Source: Oscheius tipulae
Taxonomy: Eukaryota > Nematoda > Chromadorea > Rhabditida > Rhabditidae
Reading direction: 5' to 3'
Length of the DNA: 64,000 nt
NCBI GenBank assembly: GCA_037178975.1
Contig: JASJZH010000006.1
Coordinates: 9,176,001-9,240,000, forward strand
The first letter of the stretch is position 1, and every line of letters starts with the position of its first letter. Shown piece after piece: positions 56,494 to 64,000 of this stretch. The notes beneath the pieces are model-generated. The model had not been told where the DNA came from and did not search any database. It saw only the letters and a program-made list of their open reading frames with translations. A program made the position numbers and the translations under genes.

Positions 56494-56937
56494 CTAAATC
56501 TGAGGCTTCCTTGTCCTTGCTAAGGCGGCAGCTAGCCTCTCATCAAACTCCAGCAAGGTCATCCTCTTCGGTGGTCGTTTTTCATCTGACTGGCGGAGTT
56601 TGCTTACAATAGCAGCCACTGACACCCTATCCGGAGTATCTTTTGATCCAGTCTTGAAAATGTTGTATTGCCAACGATTGATGACAGTTAAACAAAAAGC
56701 CGGTGTCCCATCGGGATTACTATGGTCCGGAATTGTCCAATGTACATCTGTAATGGCTTTAATTCAAGTCTTCTCGTGTTCGTTACCGTGAGAAACAAGC
56801 CCTGAATTACGGACAATGAGAACGCCCCACGTACCGCCGTAAATGTCTTCAACAACGCGGCGAACCATCTGCATTTGGGTTACGGGGTCCTTTGTCTGCT
56901 GAGTGGCACGCATTATTATCCCACGAACCGCAGGCAT
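56494..56937 (-). CDS. dynein light chain (LC8/DLC-type) with C-terminal extension
   Basis: Two exons, 56937-56787 and 56747-56494, total 405 nt: 134 residues. The order of helices and strands fits an LC8-type dynein light chain: GIIMRATQQTKDPVTQMQMV, then EDIYGGTWGVLIVRNSGLVS (compare YGGTWHCIVG), then FCLTVINRWQYNIFKTG (compare the final strand and FK[ST]G end). LC8 proteins are dimeric hubs that bind short peptides in dynein and many other partners. Here some 40 extra residues follow the FKTG end (SVAAIVSKLRQSDEKRPPKR, ending RTRKPQI), absent from canonical 89-residue LC8. The sequence is divergent, so it may be a specialised paralogue. An AACTTCAG lies 17 bases before the ATG. Confidence 0.78.
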
Positions 56938-58614
56938 GGGACAGTTTTGAACGGCTGAAGTTTGGTATAGGAGAAAACTTCAAGAAAACGGACCAGCCTG
57001 AACTGTGGAGACAAGGAAGAGCACTGCCAACATTGGCTGAGGAAGTGAAACTGAACTTGTCTTGGCTGCCTGCGGCGTCAGTCGCAACTAGCTCGACCCA
57101 TGAAGAAAGCTAATTGTTCTCGGGTCAAGAAGTCTGTGTGTGTGGCAAAACATGGAAAGTTGCTAATGGTAAGACAGATGACAGTGAGAAACAATCTGTA
57201 CTTGGCATTGTAATTAGCGTCTTTTGATAGTTACACAAAGATTCTTGTTTTCACAAAGCTGTCAACTGTGCATCCTATACCATGGTGTTACAGCCAGCAT
57301 ACAATGTCATCTAAGTAATTCTCAGTGCCAGTCAATTTCTAAAGGATCTTGGCAGCGGTAACATCTTCTCCGGTCTGTCATTCTATCAACTTTTACTGTC
57401 CTATGAAGTTTCAATAAATTTCCTTTTTTAGGCGCCATATGTTACCGAAAACTGGTACAGCAAACTTTGGCAGGACTTAAACTGTCAGGTTTGTGATTTG
57501 TAGCCATGTAATCTTACAACAGTATGCTAATAATTCATATTACGCAACAGTGAATATAAAGCCTTTATATAAAAATCAAACCAGAAATATTTCGAGGATC
57601 TTTGCAGGAACACCAGGATCTTACAACAGTAGATTTAAACAGCACAAATTCTCTCATCGTAGTCTTGTGCCGGGAGAGCGTACATGGAACTGCACAAGTC
57701 ATTCACAACTTTGGGGACTGAAAAAATTGTCGTATCCAATTGGAAACACACTTTTTTTTCTCCCAACCCTCTTTGAAGTCAACACTTGTCAAATCCGGTT
57801 CTGCACTAGGACCAAAGAAACAGGAATCTATCCCAAGAGTTGAAATTCTCTATTCCCTCTACTCTCCTCAAAACATCAAACAAGAAGAAACAACACCCGA
57901 ACTGATCCACCGATCTGGATCACTTCTTCCAGTGGTCTTGCCTACAGTCATGGTACGAGTCTAGAGGACAAAGAGACATAGAGAGAGTCTGCCCTTCTGC
58001 AGCTCGCTTCTGGCATGTCAGCGTTTTTGAACACCACGACCGGAGCGCACCATTCCTTATTCTTTGCAGTCAGGCCCGCACTCCTTAACTCCTCGCTAGT
58101 CAAGTCGACTACCGGAACCTATCTTGACAGTCTTTGGTTCCAATAGAAGAGTCCAGAGAGTCCAGGTTCAAGTAGCGCAGCTGTAGTCGAGTCGAAGCCG
58201 GGGCCCCACCTTAAAAGTTGTCGTTCGTCCTCTGGAGAGCCGATGCTGCGAATGGAGTTCCCTCTCACTCCTGGTCTTTCCTCGACTTGCCATGTCTTCT
58301 CAAGTTTATCTTGACAAAACACACAAAAAGTCAACCAGCGCTAATAGGAAAACTTTTGTTTAGTTACAAAGTTTTGTTGTTGTTAGGTAATTAGGTAACC
58401 TTTTGACCAAAAGCAAGTGGAAAACTTTTCGATGGAAAAGAAAAAAAGGAGCTCTCTCTGGTAATTGCCACAAGTTAGAGCAAACACGAACCTAGGTTTG
58501 GATCCCCGACCCAACGAACATTTTGTTGACGTCTAAGTAGACACTGCATTTTTATCATATGCCTTGAAAATACAGAACCACAATTTTCATTGCCATGAGC
58601 CTGGCAGATGGTAC
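56938..58614. other. 1.7 kb intergenic region
   Basis: Several medium open frames, none with recognisable domains or consistent splice structure. A B-box-like GGTTTGGATCCCCG lies near 58494 without a tRNA fold. Confidence 0.5.
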
Positions 58615-58914
58615 ATGGCTGCGGAGGACGAATCTTTTATGAAATACTTGCGTGACATTCTTAGTGAGATAACTGGAGTGAGCAGACACTTTGAAATTGA
58701 AAATGCCGAAGAAAATCCAAGTAACCTTTCCTCTGACGTTATTGCTCTTCTAAGCCATTTTTCTTATGTATTATATCTATTACATGCCAAACTGGATACA
58801 TCTAGAGTAATTTTTGTCAATGAGTCAAATAAAGTTACTCAGAAACGAAACAAAATGGACTTGAAGCAACGGAAAATACAAAAAGTAATAGAAGGGTCCA
58901 ATTACAAAGTTTAA
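58615..58914 (+). CDS. possible single-exon AT-rich gene, 99 residues
   Basis: From ATG 58615 one frame stays open to TAA (starts MAAEDESFMKYLRDILSEIT). It has a helical, mixed-charge first part, a hydrophobic patch (DVIALLSHFSYVLYLLHAKL) and a Lys-rich tail (KRNKMDLKQRKIQKVIEG). Third codon positions are mostly A or T, unlike the GC-ending codons of the confident genes. There is no intron, though a TACAG precedes the frame. It may be a transferred or element-derived gene. No family recognised. Confidence 0.35.
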   Translation: MAAEDESFMKYLRDILSEITGVSRHFEIENAEENPSNLSSDVIALLSHFSYVLYLLHAKLDTSRVIFVNESNKVTQKRNKMDLKQRKIQKVIEGSNYKV

Positions 58915-59091
58915 GCTCGCTATAAAACCAAATTCAAAGGTTTGGAGGCGCCGGATCAGTTCTTTTAATGCTTATATTGTGTGAGAGGATGCAGACACAC
59001 ACCTTTACGGAAACACATTACAACAACTTTAAAATCCAACCAGGCATGTACATCTACAACGGTGGTTTCTTCAGCGATTCCTCAATCTGAG

Positions 59092-59400
59092 AGATCAGCC
59101 ATTGTTGAACGATTAAGTACATACGCAAAGCAATGAACTCTATAAGAAATGATTTAGTGATAAAGCACTAACTGTGTAACATTTAGTTTTTCGAAGGCCA
59201 CTTTGAGATTACCGGCGCCGTCGCAAAAGACGTCAACAAGTTTGTCCTCAACTTCATATTTGCGCAGCACATTCATCACTCTTCGGTAATTTGTCACCGG
59301 TTGTGCTGCAAACCACTTATTATTAACAGCTCTTTGGAAAACGAAAGTACCTGTCTGTTTGCTGCTCGAAGCATTCTAGAATATATCTATGCTGAACCAC
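59092..59400 (-). mobile_element. hAT-like transposase relic
   Basis: After a TTTGCAG the - frame reads VTNYRRVMNVLRKYEVEDKL, then VDVFCDGAGNLKVAFEKLNV, and across a 32-bp intron-like gap VHCFAYVLNRSTMADLSD to a TGA. The DGAGN...AF...CFAYVLN pattern matches the DNASNM..AF...CFAHTLNL region of hAT transposases. Upstream, LSATLQSKDVVQHRYILECF may be a further piece. No complete element or terminal repeats visible. Confidence 0.55.
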
Positions 59401-59955
59401 ATCCTTTGACTGCAGGGTAGCCGATAAGTATTGGATCATAGTTCATCTTAAAGGCCTGCATATAGGCTGATTTAATACTACTTTCTTAGCTTTATTCGAC
59501 CAACATAGTCTCATGTTATAGAATTTTTCGGTTCGTCTAGAAAACAATGGATACCGCTTTCACCCCTTGGCAAAATCAATCTAAAAAAGAGACCCAGACA
59601 ATCCACCAAAGAAAAATCGTTGCGTTTTTTTAATATCGAAGACATCATAATTGATCTAACAATGTAGAAACTTAGGTTCAAGCTATTCGAAACACACCAT
59701 TTAAGATTTATACGTAATTAATTTTGACATGTCACTTGCGCCGCACAAGCTGTTTCACGGTCGCACAGTTTCCACCACTTCGCAAATTTAAAAGTAAATC
59801 TCTCGATCTGACTGTAGGTTTTTTCCTATGTTCCCTAATTTCGGAGAAAAACGCATTTTTTATGCGCCAATACTTATCGGCCATCCTGTATGTCTTTCCC
59901 TTGACAAAAGCTTTTCCGGACCGTCGACTGCCTATACTTTGAGACGATTGAGCTC
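59401..59955. other. 560-bp spacer without recognisable features
   Basis: AT-rich sequence. The one 72-codon frame on + (59724-59942) shows no protein character or splice support. Confidence 0.5.
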
Positions 59956-60560
59956 CTAAAAGATGGATTCCTTTTTACTAGAATGAAGTACACCGAAGTT
60001 TTCTCTGTTCTTCGTATTCAGCCTTTTGTTAACTTCGATTCGACATCCGACCACCTCATGAGTTTGACAACCTCGTTGGGACGAGTGTTCTTCTGAAAAT
60101 GCTGTAGATATGGAGCGAATCAGTTGAGCGTCTTTTGGACGAAAAGACTCTTCGAAAAAGACTTCGAGTTCCAGCTGGAAAGGAACAGCCTTGTCAGAAT
60201 AGTTGTTGATGATGACGATGTTTTTTTTCTTGACTGGCGTCTGGCTGGACTCCCAGCAAATGTCGAGCCGATTACGATCCGATGCGGTCAATTCTACGAG
60301 CAGAAGTCGACAACAGGACAAATGAAGTTTCTTAAATGCACTGACTTCGGTCAAAACGGGCGATAAGGTGGTCGGAACAATCAGAAGTTTAAAAAAAGCC
60401 TAAATCGAAGACCAGCAACATATCATTACCAGGTCAACACGTTTGCAATCGTCTCGCGATGGCCGGCTGCCTGAAACAAAAACAAGACACAGACAGGAGA
60501 AAAGTTGAAGTCAAAAGAGAAATGTCAAAAGTCCGCATTTTGGGTTTGGGTATCCAGAAA
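59956..60560 (-). CDS. possible gene, unknown function
   Basis: A long exon (from about 60335 to 59956) encodes HLSCCRLLLVELTASDRNRL, IVIINNYSDKAVPFQLELEV and FFEESFRPKDAQLIRSISTA, ending KKESIF. An upstream exon after GTTTCAG near 60474 (AAGHRETIANVLT) joins it through a GTAATG donor and a GAAGTCAG acceptor in the right phase. A further upstream ATG (about 60540) would give a hydrophobic start but in another frame. No domain is recognised. Confidence 0.35.
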
Positions 60561-62184
60561 GGGGCGCCATATCATAATGTCTAGTTTTTTTTTATTTTTC
60601 CACTCCTTTTTCATTGATTTTCCTTCGTACTTTTTTGGCCATTATTTTCAAGTGGAAACAGCAATAATCTGAATGTCTTTAGCAAGAGATTCGAACGTTG
60701 TGAACCGTGGAGTACTAGATCTTTTATATGGTTAGCCGAAGGCTGAAGTGCCGGCCATGGAACACAATAACCATAGAAACTCATAACTTGTGCTGGTAGA
60801 TTGACTTCTCCATGATTCTACTGTTCAATAGCTTAATGGAAAACAGCGGTGTTTTAAAAGAGTCCACGTGTTTTGTCCTTCTGGGCAAACATTCTTAGCT
60901 ATGCATCAGTCACTGTCCTTTCCGAATTGGCTATTCTCTTTTCAAATCAAAATGCATTCTACTTTTTTAATGGATTTCCATTTCTCTTCTTCTTTTTCTT
61001 AGCATTTCCGCATACACATCCATTCAGTTACGCAGTTATGCTCAGGCGACCTTTCTCAATTTCCGACGGCGGCGGGTTCATTCGGTCGGGCGGCTATTGC
61101 CTAATTGGGACAACAACTCCTCTAAGAGACTCTCACACTGGCCCTCTCTATTTCACGTGTTGTTGTCTCTTGACTCTTAGGGGGCTTTTTCACAAAGCCT
61201 TTTAAGAGCTTGTCGTGACTAGTGTGTTGATCCCCCCCACGCCTATACGGTGGACTGAAACGATTAGCTCCTTGTTACCTTCTTATCCCCGGCTTGTTTT
61301 TTCCTACCACCCTGATTTATTTGTTTTGCCGAGATAAGAGTTATCCGAAATAATCGGCTACTAATGGCTCCCAAGTAGCACCTAAAAGATCAACAAATGG
61401 CAACACGAAATATCCTCCCCAATAGGTCCCCGAGGATGTAATTCTGTTACGAAATTGAGAATCCTCTTGTCGGGAATCCCTATGATAGTCAGTTGATTTG
61501 TCTCCTCGCTCGGAACTATTTGATATGTTTTTGCCCTCGATCGCCCGTCGCACGATATACGGTTTTCTGATCCTTTCTTGTTCGTGGCATCAGAATACAT
61601 TGTGAGGGGGGACTAGATGTCAATTCAGAAAGATGATGGGTGTAGGCGTGAACACAGGCAGCTCTCTTTCTTTCTGAAGAGGTCGGAATCGAGAGGCCTT
61701 AGCGATGCATAGATGGCCCTGCCAATCATGGCTAACCATTGTCCTTCCGCTGTTGTCGCCGTTTCAACGAGGCTTGTGTTTTTTGAACCTTCCTGTCCTC
61801 TCGAGATCAAAGAGTGTAGAATTCGACCCTCTATTTTGCTCATCTTCGCTGCAACAAAAGGCAGTCATTAATAGCCTTTTTGAAGCATTTCTTTTCTTTT
61901 CCATCTCTTTTTATTTGGTATCAGCATGTCTGAGCAAAAACAATCAATTTTTAGTAACGGGTATAGAAAGAGTCGTATTTCCGGGGTGAAGTGGCCAAGA
62001 TGACGCACAGAACCTTGTGGAATGCCATTCTTAGGGCACGTTTTTTGGGCTTCGTGAATTAGAACCCGTCCCTAAAATTTTCACACCCTCTTTGGTCTCA
62101 CAATTGTTGGGCCACACCTTTTGTTTCGAAAACTCTTCATTGTTTTAGCCTTCTCTCTCCCCCTTCAAAATATTTGTTTCCAGC
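60561..62184. other. 1.6 kb gene-poor region
   Basis: Open frames on both strands are low-complexity or have no splice support. No repeat family stands out. Confidence 0.5.
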
Positions 62185-63762
62185 TGTTCCTGAGCACTCT
62201 CGAGACTCTTTTTCTGCAATTGGTAGGGAGGAGAACTCCGAGTCTGAATTATTAACGTTAAGCACAGGGAATAATGTCTATGCCGGCTATGGCTGCCCAG
62301 CAGCATGGTGGACGTCTACTTTTGAACGTGGTACGGACGCTTACACAACAAGTGAGTCGGTTTGGGTACTATTCTAGGAAACACATTATTATGAAACTTG
62401 TTGCAAGATTCTTCGAAGAGTTGTAGAAACCTGGATTCCAGCTTACAATACGTTACTTTAAAAGTGTATTTACTCGGTTAAATTGTTTTACTATCTAATA
62501 TACGGACAAACAGTATTTGCTTAAAATGGGCGCCGAAGCGCGATTAACGTTTAGTCCTTGTACACTTCGTTATGAAATATGGAAGAGCATACTGTAGTCC
62601 GTATATTAGGCCAACAAACTACTTCTGAATCGGTTAAAGATAGGTATACTTTACAAAAGATAACGGTGTCCGGGTATCCATGGTTACATATTATGAAAAG
62701 ATCTGTAATACTTGGGAGAACATACCTGACACGAAAACGTTTTTAAAACATATTTAAACAATCTTTGAAGCTGCATGGTATGACACACCTGTAACCCAAA
62801 ATAGCTGCCCTGGACTAGCCGTAATTAGAGGTATAAGAATCTGTACATTAACGTAAGTCGTAAACTGCCTTTCTGCTACGTCATTTGTTTTGTATTGTAT
62901 TCTTCTGGAGAATGCTGTTCGTAATTTGCCTCATCCTTTTCTATTCGTTTCCATTTGAAACCCATTTTTGAATTTTTGTTGCTTGGAACATGTTCGTTTC
63001 TCAGATCAGATCTCCCTTGGTCAGTTTAGTTCAAGCTATCAAGAAATCTCCGCGGTAGGTATTACTTTTTTTCCTGTCTTTCTCTCCCCGAGAATTTGAT
63101 TAAACGAGCCCGACGGGTGACATTTTTCTTGTTCCTTTTCTGCCAAAGGTAGAGTATCGGGAAGGCTTCTCTCACTAGTTGATTCCTACTAATTGAAGCG
63201 TGAATCTTTTATTGTGAGCTCAGAGTAACCAATTAGGGAAAGCATGCGACTCCCCCACTCCGGAATATGTTTAGAGAGGGGAACATTTGTTGTTTGCTGC
63301 ATTTTCAATCCGTCCTGTTGTCACCTACAAAGTTAGTTAAAGTCGGGAAGGGAGGGAGAGTGAGAGAGACATGGCACAAAGGTGGTGGGAGGGGTCTAAA
63401 GGACGTTTTGAGCCAAGATTAGTCGAAAACAACGACGTCTGCACCCTCCGGAGCCTTTCCGATGTCTCTCCGGTCTCGGCGGAGTTCGCTCTAATGCTGC
63501 GGGTGTCTTCCGGGGCGTCGACCCGAATTCGCGGCCAGCTCCTATCCTATTACCGCTAGCGACCCAAATTGTTTCTGGCATGGAAGTTCTTCGTCGGCTG
63601 CTTCCCCGTCGTCACAGGGATCAGTACCAATTCGAATTGCTCAAATCCTGCTCAGCCCACGAGCTGCAACCACGCAGTCGTCAGGGTCAATCTCTGCCCC
63701 GCTATTTCTCTCACCATGAGCAGCTCGCCACTCCGGAACCCCGACCAATCTCTCCAAAGGTG
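62185..63762 (+). CDS. possible multi-exon gene running toward the right edge
   Basis: Exon 62185-62330 after TTTCCAG reads AVPEHSRDSFSAIGREENSE, then LLTLSTGNNVYAGYGCPAAW, ending GAACGTG at a GTACGG donor. It joins in phase to 63014-63055 (DQISLGQFSSSYQEISA) before a GTAGGT donor. A last visible exon, about 63547-63762, reads MEVLRRLLPRRHRDQYQFEL, LKSCSAHELQPRSRQGQSLP and ends ISPK at a GTGAGC donor, so the gene should continue beyond the window. EVLRRLLP...LLKSCSAHEL faintly recalls the DMA motif of DMRT proteins, but this is weak. The link between the second and third pieces is not proven. Confidence 0.35.
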
Positions 63763-64000
63763 AGCAGCATAACTCTTGGCTTCTCATCACAGCAAATGCC
63801 AATTAAAGGAAAAAAGAGTTGCCACGTAGGCGGCCCCTAGGTTAATAACAAGGCGTTTCGTGGCAATTTCGCGTATCCAGAACGCTAGTACTCGTGTGGA
63901 TAATAATGGCTTCGACTTCCCCGTGATTAACAGCTATAGTTCGGCGAGAAGGAGTCTTCTGCTCCATCACAATGTCCTGCTTCAACTGTCTACGAACCTC
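63763..64000. other. right-edge sequence, presumed intron
   Basis: Follows a GTGAGC donor on +; no further exon could be recognised before the window ends. Confidence 0.4.

Noticed and set aside
60873-61205. 110-codon hydrophobic frame on +
   Set aside because: Phe/Leu-rich from T-rich DNA; no start context, splice sites or homology signal.
1-64000. CRISPR arrays, bacterial operons, riboswitches, phage genes
   Set aside because: Spliced genes with GT-AG introns throughout show this is eukaryotic DNA; no regularly spaced identical repeats were seen.

Overview
The window is eukaryotic and looks like a nematode chromosome. Introns are mostly 37-50 bp, with GT donors and acceptors close to TTTTCAG, and are mixed with a few 300-700 bp introns full of degraded repeats. 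The gene set also fits: a nematode-type serpentine 7TM protein, an UNC-93-like transporter, a Clc-like four-helix protein, a Cys-loop channel with the M2 signature of nematode anion channels, and many small secreted low-complexity proteins. Several genes have a splice acceptor only a few bases before the ATG, as expected with trans-splicing. Species cannot be named from the sequence. Gene models below were built by joining exons across both strands; for most of them frame and phase were checked through every intron.

Layout. 0-2.5 kb: little that can be supported. 2.6-5.9 kb (-): BTBD9. 6.5-9.3 kb (+): DLST, mitochondrial E2 of 2-oxoglutarate dehydrogenase. 9.3-12.6 kb: intergenic, with a degenerate array of about 150-bp units. 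12.6-14.0 kb (+): 7TM receptor-like gene. 14-24 kb: gene-poor, with one good small gene (17.9-18.2 kb) and weak candidates. 24.2-26.2 kb (-): BSDC1. 27.0-29.5 kb (+): AMT, T-protein of the glycine cleavage system. 29.5-32.1 kb (-): two adjacent secreted disordered-protein genes 111 bp apart. 33.9-34.3 kb (+): secreted Q/N/Y-rich protein. 35.7-37.6 kb (+): UNC-93-like protein. 37.8-38.0 kb: Tc3-type transposase relic. 39.2-40.2 kb (+): Lifeguard/TMBIM. 40.2-41.7 kb (-): secreted protein, convergent with it. 42.3-42.7 kb (+): small basic protein. 43.2-45.0 kb (-): transposase relic and two small genes. 45.2-47.8 kb (-): Cys-loop channel. 48-51.9 kb: gene-poor, with a 590-bp foldback and a partial copy of the Clc-like gene. 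51.9-53.3 kb (-): Clc-like gene. 54.9-55.4 kb: TTAA-flanked palindromic element. 56.5-56.9 kb (-): dynein light chain. 58.6-64 kb: weak candidates, a hAT-like relic and a gene running off the right edge.

DLST and AMT are mitochondrial housekeeping enzymes whose complexes both use dihydrolipoamide dehydrogenase, but nothing here links their regulation. The rest is a typical mix of unrelated genes. The most unusual content is non-coding: related degenerate minisatellites in the introns or intergenic space of many genes, two long foldback elements, an alternating-orientation array, and a duplicated exon ending in a perfect hairpin. No CRISPR, rRNA, bacterial operon or phage features were seen.
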